Below, one piece after another: positions 1-5,887 of a stretch of DNA of 5,986 bases. Every line of letters starts with the position of its first letter. Position 1 is the first letter of the stretch. A program made the translations under genes and the position numbers. The stretch is from the NCBI RefSeq assembly GCF_937997595.1, contig NZ_CALKTS010000157.1, forward strand, positions 1 through 5,986. Direction: 5' to 3'. Below the pieces are notes generated by a model that was given only the letters and a program-made list of their open reading frames with translations, was not told the origin of the DNA and did not search any database. Source of the stretch: an uncultured Campylobacter sp. Its GTDB lineage: Bacteria; Campylobacterota; Campylobacteria; Campylobacterales; Campylobacteraceae.

Positions 1-337
1 ATAAATTTTATAGCGAGGCAAATCGGGTAAATTTAAAATTCGGCAAAGCTTCGATTTTAAATTTACCCTTTATACGCCGCTTTTAACGAAGCTAGCGATC
101 CGCTCCGCGGCTATTTTGCGCCGACGCTCATATTTAAATTTCACGAGTATACATTCCTTCTTGTTTTAAATTTTAAAATTTCATAATCTCACTAAATGCT
201 TCGCAGAAGTTAATCAAGCGGCTTTAAATTTGCGCCGTTAAATTCCAAAATACTCACGATTATGCAAGCGGTGACTAGTGATATATTGTGAAAACTACGC
301 CTAGCAAAAGCACTCACTTTATAGCTTTGCCACATAA
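1..337. other. Non-coding AT-rich spacer with AAATTT words
   Basis: I see no credible gene in this stretch, which lies downstream of the minus-strand Sel1-repeat genes. It holds many AAATTT or near-AAATTT words, for example near 5, 31, 59, 135, 166 and 225, separated by GC-richer patches. The same texture recurs in the other two intergenic regions of the window. The 13-nt word at 3-15 recurs exactly at 2058-2070. An inverted repeat at 25-68 is annotated separately. A weak imperfect stem (about 303-310 with 322-328) lies just past the end of the 338-907 gene, but no T tract follows it on the minus strand, so I do not call a terminator. Confidence 0.6.
25..68. repeat. Perfect 15-bp inverted repeat with 14-nt loop
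   Basis: The arm at 25-39 (GGGTAAATTTAAAAT) is the exact reverse complement of the arm at 54-68 (ATTTTAAATTTACCC), with a 14-nt loop. A CG pair can extend the stem inward past one bulged base. The stem is AT-rich apart from a GGG/CCC clamp at its base, and no clear T run follows on either strand, so a classical intrinsic terminator is not well supported. It could be a bidirectional transcript end, a dispersed palindromic repeat or a protein-binding site. The inverted repeat itself is seen directly; its function is unknown. Confidence 0.75.
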
Positions 338-907
338 TTAAGGTCGTGCGGCATCGCGTAGAAGCCTTTGCGCCGCAGACTCTTTAGGTCGGAACGATTT
401 TAGCGATTCGGACGCTTCACATAAATGATTTACGATATCTCCTACTTTTTCGTCCGTCGTACCAAGACGCGCCCAGTCGCCGAGTCTGCAGGCTTTTTCG
501 TAATAGAGTGCTGCCTCCTGCATTTCTTCTATGCCGATTTGATACTCTGCATACAATCCGCAAGCCGCCCATTCTCCGCCTATGCCATCGCATCCCTTTT
601 TATAAAGCTGCGCGGCTTGCGCCATATCTTGTTTGGTGCCCTTTCCCTCTTGATACATCATACCAAGCTGCAAGCAACTTGCTTTATGCTTGCCTGCGCA
701 AGCTTTGCCAAGAAATTCTGCAGCCTTGCCTAGATCAATCTCAGGCGTCAGATTATCTGATCGCTCGGCTTCTTTCAGATACGATGCGGCAGCAGAGACA
801 CAGGAGTCAGTGCGTCCTGCTTCGCAGACGATTTCATCTATTTTAGTTCCCAAACCGCCGAACGCCGCATAGCCCAACAGCACTAAAGCTAAAATCATCT
901 TTTTCAT
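338..907 (-). CDS. Secreted cysteine-rich Sel1-like repeat protein (Hcp type)
   Basis: The product is 189 aa. It begins with a basic-hydrophobic signal sequence (residues 1 to about 20, MKKMILALVLLG...) without a clear AxA site; cleavage near G18-L-G20 is possible. The remainder is alpha-helical Sel1-like repeat sequence, for instance the stretch around 78-105 with C-LGMMYQEGKG and an LYKKGC. It has eight cysteines (28, 36, 70, 78, 106, 116, 140, 163), and the pairs 28/36 and 70/78 are separated by seven residues. That spacing is typical of Helicobacter Hcp-family repeats, where each helix pair is closed by a disulfide. In that family the proteins are exported; some bind beta-lactams or interact with host cells, but no activity can be assigned here. 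A GAGGAG ribosome binding site lies 5 nt before the ATG. The gene sits 30 bp after its larger paralogue and is probably co-transcribed with it. Confidence 0.88.
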   Translation of the reverse strand: MKKMILALVLLGYAAFGGLGTKIDEIVCEAGRTDSCVSAAASYLKEAERSDNLTPEIDLGKAAEFLGKACAGKHKASCLQLGMMYQEGKGTKQDMAQAAQLYKKGCDGIGGEWAACGLYAEYQIGIEEMQEAALYYEKACRLGDWARLGTTDEKVGDIVNHLCEASESLKSFRPKESAAQRLLRDAARP

Positions 908-912
908 TACAA

Positions 913-918
913 CTCCTC
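913..918 (-). promoter_or_regulatory. Ribosome binding site of the 189-aa Sel1-repeat gene
   Basis: The minus strand reads GAGGAG here, followed by a 5-nt spacer and ATG at 907-905. It lies in the 30-bp gap between the two minus-strand genes and supports the chosen start and translation from a shared mRNA. Confidence 0.75.
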
Positions 919-937
919 ATATAAATTTAAAATCACC

Positions 938-1837
938 TCAGCGGGCAGCTTTTTCGCAAGATTTTTGCAGTATCTTGTTAGAATCGACACTTATGATTTT
1001 TTTGCCCAATTTGCACGCCTTGTCGTAGTATCTCATCGCCACTCTTTGATCGTCGCTCTCTATATTAGAGGCGTATATCGCGCAAGATACCCAGTTCCCC
1101 TCAGAATCGCAAGATATTCTATACTCTTCGGCGATTTTCGCTTTAATTACGTCCTGCACAGCTCTTAAATTTTGCGCTTCAAGCTCAGCAGGTCTGCTGC
1201 AAAATTGCTTTATCCCATCGTTAAATGCGGGGTTATTTTGCAATGCGGGATCCGAGCTGTTTTTACCAAGCTCGCAGGCCTTTTTATAGTATTTCGCCGC
1301 TTCATTATTATCCTTTCCCTCCATAAACACGGCAAATAACCCGCAAGCAAATATATCGTCCTTGCTATCGCAATCTTTCTTGTGTTGCGCGGATGCCTTT
1401 GCTAAATCCGCGTCATTGCCGCTCATAGTAGCCGCCATAGTGCAGCCGCTTTCATAACCCGTATCGCATGCCCTTTCAAAGAACTCAATAGCCTTTTTAT
1501 CGTCTTTTGCTACCGCTTTCCCTTCATGATAAAATCCTCCTAATCCGAAACAACTAAGAGCATGGCCGCCGTCGCACGCTTTTTTATAAAATTTAAAGGC
1601 TTTTTTTAAATCTTGCTTTACGCCGAGATCGCCTAATTCAGGGATATTTTCATATACCCCGCCGAGGTAGCCGCACACCTCCTCATACTTCACGGTTACA
1701 TTTTCATTCGCAAAACCCTTGCCGCTTTCGCAAGCCTTTTCCATTTCGCTTATTACCTCCTCAGGCGTCGGTTCTTTCGCCTCTTCGGCAAACACAAATG
1801 AGCTTAAAAAAGCTAAAGCTAAAATGATTTTTTTCAT
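938..1837 (-). CDS. Secreted cysteine-rich Sel1-like repeat protein (Hcp type)
   Basis: The product is 299 aa with a clear Sec signal peptide (residues 1-17, ending FVFA before EEA). The mature part is a chain of Sel1-like helix pairs; the best unit is about 80-120 (KKAFKFYKKACDGGHALSC then a GxxYHEGKAV turn and KKAIEFFERAC). It contains 14 cysteines (36, 55, 88, 96, 124, 132, 156, 165, 188, 213, 243, 252, 275, 294). Pairs 88/96, 124/132, 156/165 and 243/252 have the 7-8 residue spacing expected for intra-repeat disulfides, so a periplasmic or extracellular, oxidatively folded solenoid is likely. Residues about 152-213 and 239-294 resemble each other, an internal duplication. It is first in a two-gene minus-strand unit and has a strong RBS. 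The specific function is unknown; host interaction or envelope stress roles are only analogies from the Helicobacter family. Confidence 0.9.
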   Translation of the reverse strand: MKKIILALAFLSSFVFAEEAKEPTPEEVISEMEKACESGKGFANENVTVKYEEVCGYLGGVYENIPELGDLGVKQDLKKAFKFYKKACDGGHALSCFGLGGFYHEGKAVAKDDKKAIEFFERACDTGYESGCTMAATMSGNDADLAKASAQHKKDCDSKDDIFACGLFAVFMEGKDNNEAAKYYKKACELGKNSSDPALQNNPAFNDGIKQFCSRPAELEAQNLRAVQDVIKAKIAEEYRISCDSEGNWVSCAIYASNIESDDQRVAMRYYDKACKLGKKIISVDSNKILQKSCEKAAR

Positions 1838-1842
1838 TTCTT

Positions 1843-1849
1843 CCTCCTT
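1843..1849 (-). promoter_or_regulatory. Strong ribosome binding site of the 299-aa Sel1-repeat gene
   Basis: The minus strand reads AAGGAGG, nearly full complementarity to the 16S 3' end, 5 nt before ATG at 1837-1835. It fixes the start codon and suggests efficient translation. Confidence 0.8.
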
Positions 1850-1886
1850 AAAATTTTTCGTATTATTTCATTTTTCGTTGCCAGAT

Positions 1887-1905
1887 AATGTCATTTAATG
1901 GCATT
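1887..1905. promoter_or_regulatory. Candidate operator: two AATGNCATT palindromes 10 bp apart
   Basis: AATGTCATT (1887-1895) and AATGGCATT (1897-1905) are each self-palindromic around one variable base, and their centres are 10 bp apart, one helical turn. This places two symmetric half-turn sites on the same DNA face, 50-70 bp upstream of the 299-aa Sel1-repeat gene. The geometry suits cooperative binding of a dimeric regulator, but I do not recognise the motif, and in AT-rich DNA chance is possible. Confidence 0.35.
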
Positions 1906-1945
1906 AAATTTTATTGCTCTATTTGTTTTTAAAAATTTAGCCGAA

Positions 1946-1951
1946 AGTATA
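1946..1951 (-). promoter_or_regulatory. Candidate -10 box for the Sel1-repeat genes
   Basis: The minus strand reads TATACT, one base from the TATAAT consensus. Epsilonproteobacterial sigma-70 promoters often lack a clear -35, so a -10 match alone is weak evidence. It would give a 5' leader of roughly 100 nt carrying the AATGNCATT pair. An alternative TAAAAT at 1913-1908 on the same strand would put that pair on or next to the transcription start. Confidence 0.25.
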
Positions 1952-2048
1952 CCTCCTCCTTAATAAGCGCAAAAATATACGATTGTTACGCTTTACAGCC
2001 TGCGTACGGTAGTCGCATCAATATCTAATTTTCAATCTATGACTTACT

Positions 2049-2072
2049 GGTGCTATGAAATTTTATAGCGCC
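2049..2072. repeat. 24-nt near-perfect palindrome in the divergent region
   Basis: The sequence runs GGTGCTAT, then GAAATTTT, then ATAGCGCC. Every position pairs with its mirror if two G-T wobbles are allowed, giving up to about 10 bp with a small loop. There is no T run after it on the plus strand. Parts of it recur elsewhere: AAATTTTATAGCG (2058-2070) equals 3-15, and GCTATGAAATTTT (2052-2064) equals 5699-5711. It therefore looks like a member of a dispersed repeat family in the spacers; an operator or weak terminator role is also possible. Confidence 0.55.
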
Positions 2073-2299
2073 TAATACCGACGAGCTCTTGATATACTCA
2101 AAAATTCTAAAATTTTTTAAGAGTCGATGTGCGAAATTTAAAAAGCTAATTTTTAAAGTAAAATTATTTTAAAAACTTAATTTATAATTTAGCTTCTATA
2201 AGCCACGAAATTTAAGCTCTCTTTTAAAAATAGAAAAATAAAATTTCGCTCTATAACTTGTAATTTCGTTTTAAGGCCGAAAAATTCGCAATTTTTAAT

Positions 2300-2308
2300 G
2301 CTAAAATT
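2300..2308 (+). promoter_or_regulatory. Candidate extended -10 promoter for the reductase operon
   Basis: TGCTAAAAT matches an extended -10 (TGn plus TAAAAT) and lies about 40 nt before the reductase ATG at 2348, in the T/A-rich context usual for Campylobacter promoters. It predicts a leader of roughly 30 nt. A perfect TATAAT at 2183-2188 is a second candidate. No -35 element is evident for either. Confidence 0.4.
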
Positions 2309-2336
2309 CCATAAATCTTTCATTCATTTCACATTA

Positions 2337-2343
2337 AAGGAGA
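2337..2343 (+). promoter_or_regulatory. Ribosome binding site of the reductase gene
   Basis: An AAGGAG-type purine run ends about 4-5 nt before ATG 2348 (the text reads ...AAAGGAGAGAAAATG). It supports the start that places the twin-arginine motif at residues 3-4. Confidence 0.7.
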
Positions 2344-2677
2344 GAAAATGAAAAGACGCGAATTTTTAAAAGGCGTTGCCGCGAGTGCGGCAGGTGCGGC
2401 GAGTGCGAACGCCACTAGCGTCATCAGCGACGATCTGATGAATAGCGAGGATGCGCCGATCACCGCCTCGCATTTCGGCGCGGTTAGGGCTCTTAGGCGA
2501 AACGGTAAATTTGAAGGCGTTTTAAGCGCAAGCGAGCTAGATTTTTTCCCGGTCAGTCTTACTCAGGGAATCGCAGCACGCACATACGATGCTACGCGCA
2601 TCGCGCGACCATGCGTGCGAAAAGGCTATCTAGAAAAAGGCTGGCAGAGCGACAAAAGCATGCGCGGCAAGGACGAG

Positions 2678-2680
2678 TGA
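2678..2680 (+). other. Premature in-frame TGA at codon 111 of the reductase
   Basis: The codon lies between GAC GAG and ATC GAG ATT AGC TGG GAT GAG. The flanking peptide RGKDE_IEISWDEA is contiguous family sequence, so no frame change is needed; a single G-to-A change from TGG would explain it. The next ATG in frame is codon 162 (2831), which has no ribosome binding site and would omit the Tat signal and Y144/W146. Confidence 0.9.
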
Positions 2681-4845
2681 ATCGAGATTAGCTGGGATGA
2701 GGCGTATAAACTCGTAGCTGACGAGCTAAAGCGCGTACTTAAAGACCACGGCGCGAGTTCGATTTACGGCGGCAGCTACGGTTGGTACAGCGTCGGCAGC
2801 GTAAATAACCCACAAACCCTACTCGGTCGTATGCTAAATATCATCGGCGGCTACACTACTCGCACTCTCACGTATTCAACTCACGCGATCCGCGCGATCA
2901 CACCTTATGTCAGTGGAACAGACGAAAGCAGCGCCTTGCAAACCGCATGGCCTACGATCCTAAAGCATAGCGAAGCGGTGCTTATCTGGGGTGCCGATCC
3001 GATCAATACCAATCAGATCGCATGGGCCGTGCCCGATCACGAGAGCTATTTGTATTTCGCAAAGCTAAAAGAGCAGATGCAAAAGCGCGGCGTAAAGGTG
3101 ATCACGATCGATCCGGTCTATAATAACACCGCTAAATTTTTAGGCTCTGAGCACATTTCGATCAACCCTACCACCGACGTTGCGATGATGATGGCGATAT
3201 GTTATGAGATGATGGCGCAAGGGCTTGCGGATGAAAAATTTCTTAAAAAATACACTCACGGCGCGGAGGAATTTAAAGCCTATCTTAGAGGCGAAAGCGA
3301 AGATGGGCTCAAAAAAGACGCGGCGTGGGCGTCTAAAATTTGCGGCGTGAGCGAGGATGAGATCAAAGGCTTGGCTAAAATTTTAGGCAGCAAACGCACT
3401 ATGATAATGTGCGGCTGGGGTCCGCAGCGCGCTCACCACGGCGAGCAGTTTCACTGGATGGCGACGGTGCTTGCCGCTTTCGTGGGACAGATCGGGCTTG
3501 CGGGCGGCGGATACGGCTTTGGCTATCATTACAGCGACGGCGGCTGCCCTAGCCCCGCAGCTCCGGTAGGAAGTGCGCTAAGCCTCACAAGCGGCGCGGC
3601 GACTACTTCCTCGGCTTTCCCGGGCTTAGGCAGCATGAGTATCGTGCCTGCCAGCGAGGGCGAGTGGAAAAACCGCGACAACATCGCAATCCCCGTCTCG
3701 CGTATCGTCGATTGTATCAATAACCCCGGCAAGGAGATAGATTTTAACTGCAAAAAGATAACTTATCCCGACATCAAGCTTGCCTACTGGGCGGGCGGTA
3801 ACCCATATCTGCACCACCCCGATACGAATTTGCTCGCGCGCACGTTTGAAAAGCTCGATACCTTCATAGTCCAAGAGTGCTTCTGGACGGCGAGCGCGCG
3901 CATGGCGGATATCGTTCTGCCAGCCACTACCGAGCAGGAGCGCGACGACATAACCAAGTCGCATACGAATAAATTTATCATCGCTATGCATAAGATCGCC
4001 GAGCCTTACGAGCAGGCGCAAAACGACTATAAAATTTACTGCGAAATTCTAAAGCAGTTCGGCGAGAAAGAGTATATGGCGTTTAGCGAGGGCAAGAGCG
4101 AGATGGAGTGGATCAAGCAGTTTTACGACGCTTCTAAGAAAAAAGCGGACGCATCGAAGATAAAGATGCCGGAATTTGAGGAGTTTTGGAAAAAGGGCTT
4201 CGTGAAATTTGAAATTCCAAAGCACGCCTACGAATACGTAGCGATGGAGGAATTTAGAAAAAATCCTATCATAAATCGCCTCGGAACGCCGTCTGGAAAG
4301 ATCGAGGTCGTCTCGAAAAAGATCGCTAAAGCGGCGCTGGACGACTGCCCAAGCCATCCCACATGGATGGAGCCGATGGAGTGGCTGGGGAACGCGCAAA
4401 AGACGCAAAAGTATCCGCTAAATTTAATAACCCCGCATCCGAAATACCGCCTGCACGGGCAGCTAAACAACACTTGGCTACGAAGCTTAGAAGAAATTGA
4501 CGGTCGCGAGCCCGTGTGGATGCACCCAAAAGATGCCGAAGCAAGAGGGCTTAAAAACGGCGACGTAGTTAGGGTTTTCAATGATCGCGGCGCCGCGCTT
4601 GCAGGGCTCATCGTCACCGAAAACGTAAAGCAAAGCGTCGTGCGGATGCAAGAAGGCGGCTGGTGGGATCCGCTCTTTAGCTCTAGCGGCGATATGTGCG
4701 TTCACGGCAACGCAAACGTGCTGGTGCCCAACGAGCCTAGCTCGAAGCTTGCGTGCGGCAACCAAGCCACCGCACTGGTGCAGATCGAGAAATTTGAAGG
4801 CGAGCTTCCGCCGCTTGCGGTATTTTCACAGCCGAAATTCGGCAA

Positions 4846-4851
4846 AAGGAG
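4846..4851 (+). promoter_or_regulatory. Ribosome binding site of the cytochrome gene
   Basis: AAGGAG lies inside the last codons of the reductase gene, 6 nt before ATG 4858, and the reductase stop TAG is at 4853-4855. It indicates tight operon coupling and fixes the cytochrome start at 4858 despite the unusual N-terminal extension. Confidence 0.8.
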
Positions 4852-4857
4852 CTAGCG

Positions 4858-5558
4858 ATGAGACAAAATTTTAAAATTTGCGCGAGCGAACGGGGTCAAA
4901 TTTCATCGCCTCGCTCAGCCAGAATTTCACCGCCGGGCGCAGATAGAATTTCATGCGAAACGGATAAAATTTACGCGAGTGAGCGAGGTAAAATTTTATC
5001 CAAAGCGCTAGCGGCGTTTTTACTCGCAGCAGCTTGCCATTTGGGCGCGACGGATCTTTTCGTCGCGGCTCAAACCCCGCTTCTAAACAAAGCGGGCGGC
5101 AAGGAGATCGCCAAGCTGCACGTAGGCGCGAAGCTGCAAGTGCTAAAGGACGGCAAGGACTACGTGCAGGTGCGATACGCGGGCTTCGTGCCCGAGGGAA
5201 GCAACGTAAGCTACGCGAGGCTTGGGATTTTGGAGCAGGATTTGCAAGCGCAAAACGCAAAGAGCCTAAAGACGCTAAAGACCGTGAAGGACGACTACGA
5301 TAACGATGGGCGAACGTCACTATCGACGGCTACGTCGCAAAGCTTGCCGTGACGGACGACGCGGCTAAAATTTACGACGCGGGCGAAAATCTATTCAAGG
5401 AGCGCTGCGGCAGCTGTCACGCGCTGCACGGATACGACGAGTTTAACGTCAATGTCTGGCCCAGCGTGGTAGAGACGATGATACAAAACTCGGGGCTGCA
5501 GCCCGACGAATACGAGACGCTCGTGCGATTTTTGCAAAGCAAAGCGCCTGTGGAATGA
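4858..5558 (+). pseudogene. Monohaem c-type cytochrome with SH3-like domain, partner of the reductase; frameshifted
   Basis: This is probably the electron donor to the reductase, similar in architecture to C. jejuni Cj0265c and the C-terminal part of TorC (recognised by pattern, not by search). Residues 6-48 are an odd 8-residue repeat. The signal-peptide core is about 50-59 (ALAAFLLAAA), with likely cleavage after LGA (62-64). An SH3-like region follows (about 66-130, with LHVGAKLQVLKDGKDYVQVRYAG). The first frame continues to about codon 150 and then ends at TGA 5350-5352 after some 14 out-of-frame residues. The second frame resumes family-like sequence at 5307 (WANVTIDGYVAKLAVTDD) and carries CGSCH (5406-5420), WPSVVETM with a possible Met axial ligand, and ends at TGA 5556-5558. 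One missing base near 5307 (GATTGGGCG reduced to GATGGGCG) reconciles the two, giving about 233 aa. As written the product lacks haem. Confidence 0.85.
4873..5000 (+). repeat. In-frame array of 24-nt AATTT-centred units in the cytochrome 5' end
   Basis: RAATTT cores start at 4874, 4898, 4922, 4946, 4967 and 4991, so the steps are 24, 24, 24, 21 and 24 nt, all multiples of three. They encode a peptide periodicity of eight: KICASERG, QISSPRSA, RISPPGAD, RISCETD, KIYASERG, KILS (residues 6-48). The first unit and the start of the next (4873-4907) match the fifth and sixth (4966-5000) at 29 of 35 positions by my hand count. GATAAAATTT (4963-4972) and AAATTTTATC (4991-5000) also form an inverted repeat. 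The array sits between the start codon and the hydrophobic core of the signal peptide, giving an exceptionally long n-region. It resembles the AAATTT words of the intergenic regions. Confidence 0.8.
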
Positions 5559-5583
5559 AATTTAAAGCGCTTGCTATTTACGC

Positions 5584-5618
5584 AGCGGGTGGAATTTATC
5601 GCCTAAATCTCGCCCGCT
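5584..5618 (+). terminator. Weak terminator-like stem-loop after the cytochrome gene
   Basis: AGCGGGT (5584-5590) pairs with GCCCGCT (5612-5618), 7 bp including one G-T wobble, with a 21-nt loop, 26 nt after the cytochrome stop. A second short inverted repeat, CTAAGT-AA-ACTTAG, overlaps its 3' end at 5617-5630. The only T-rich tract is AATTTT at 5631-5636. Position suits an operon end, but the long loop and missing T run make this tentative. Confidence 0.3.
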
Positions 5619-5800
5619 AAGTAAACTTAGAATTTTAATACTCGAAGCGGAATTTAGTTTTTAAATTTAAAAAGTAAAGCTCTGCCCACGAAATTTCGGC
5701 TATGAAATTTTGCGCTAGCGCTCTTTTGTGCGAGTAAGTTCATTCGCCACGGTCTAAATTTCGCCTACGGAATTATGCACGGAGCTCTGCTTGATTTCGC

Positions 5801-5887
5801 GCGGTAAAACTCTACCGCTGTGAGATAAAATAACGGAATCTCTCCACAAGATCTACTGTAAAATTTCACGCGGTAGTTTTTTGCCGC
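5801..5887. repeat. Two related GCGGTA hairpins 69 bp apart
   Basis: GCGGTA-AAACTC-TACCGC (5801-5818) is a perfect 6-bp stem with a 6-nt loop. GCGGTA-GTTTTT-TGCCGC (5870-5887) is the same stem with one G-T wobble. Both are preceded by ATTTC plus two to three bases and CG (ATTTCGC and ATTTCAC), so the hairpin and flank appear to be copied together. They look like diverged copies of one short repeat unit. The six-T stretch is in the loop of the second, so neither is a standard terminator. Confidence 0.5.

Larger units (their letters stand above)
1838..2347. other. Divergent AT-rich intergenic region
   Basis: This 510-bp spacer separates the minus-strand Sel1-repeat unit from the plus-strand reductase operon, so it should hold promoters in both directions. 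I see no convincing gene. It carries many AAATTT words, a double AATGNCATT palindrome (1887-1905), a TATACT box on the minus strand (1951-1946), a 24-nt near-palindrome (2049-2072), a perfect TATAAT on the plus strand (2183-2188) and a TGCTAAAAT box nearer the reductase start. The section around 1980-2040 is less AT-rich than its surroundings and could be a remnant of something, but I do not recognise it. Confidence 0.6.
2348..4855 (+). pseudogene. torA: TMAO/DMSO reductase-family molybdoenzyme, interrupted by in-frame TGA
   Basis: The frame spans 835 codons, normal for Tat-exported TorA/DorA/BisC reductases, which reduce TMAO, DMSO or other N-/S-oxides in the periplasm using Mo-bis-MGD. A Tat signal opens it (KRREFLKG, twin Arg 3-4, likely cleavage after ANA at 20-22). 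No N-terminal Fe-S cysteine motif is present, as expected for this clade. Visible family motifs are SYGW (143-146), YST (176-178), WGADPINT (214-221), GWGPQRAHHGEQ (356-367), the ECFWTASARMADIVLPATT block (from 510), and a C-terminal dinucleotide-binding domain with HPKYRLHGQLNNT (697-709). Y144, W146 and S177 have the same 33-residue spacing as Rhodobacter DMSO reductase Y114, W116 and Mo-ligand S147. Codon 111 (2678-2680) is TGA between DE and IEISWDEA, where TGG (Trp) fits. Everything after it is open in the same frame. As read, it yields a 110-aa stub. Substrate is unproven, so the gene symbol is family-level. Confidence 0.88.

Noticed and set aside
303..328. Terminator for the Sel1-repeat unit
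   Set aside because: The imperfect GCAAAAGC/GCTTTGC stem has a bulge and is not followed by a T tract on the minus strand.
425..872. Plus-strand ORFs antisense to the 189-aa Sel1-repeat gene
   Set aside because: They are shadows of a well-supported signal-peptide-bearing gene on the other strand and show no RBS or recognisable domain.
1952..1961. AAGGAGGAGG on the minus strand as an RBS for a leader peptide
   Set aside because: No ATG, GTG or TTG follows within a usable distance. It may be chance, or a relic of the duplicated Sel1-gene leader, which also contains TTAAGGAGGA.
2678..2680. Selenocysteine codon in the reductase
   Set aside because: The TGA is 66 codons before the Mo-ligand serine, aligns with a Trp-like position next to ISWDEA, and I see no convincing SECIS-like hairpin just downstream.
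3529..4765. Several minus-strand ORFs inside the reductase
   Set aside because: They overlap highly conserved reductase motifs, conflict with one another, and have no independent support.
2831..4855. A separate 674-aa reductase starting at ATG 2831
   Set aside because: It is in the same frame as the upstream stub, has no ribosome binding site, and would lack the Tat signal, Y144 and W146. It is the 3' part of one interrupted gene.
4873..5000. CRISPR array
   Set aside because: The units are degenerate, only about 24 nt long with no spacers between conserved repeats, and they are translated in frame. No cas genes are nearby.
5299..5310. Programmed -1 frameshift in the cytochrome gene
   Set aside because: There is no X XXY YYZ slippery heptamer and no obvious stimulatory hairpin at the junction; a one-base deletion is simpler.
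4871..5320. Minus-strand 149-aa ORF with KF-containing repeats
   Set aside because: It is antisense to the cytochrome gene. Its KF repeats arise because AAATTT is self-palindromic. No RBS or family features support it.
5349..5558. An independent 69-aa monohaem cytochrome starting at GTG 5349
   Set aside because: It has no ribosome binding site and no signal peptide, so haem could not be attached in the periplasm. Family-like sequence extends upstream in the same frame to 5307.
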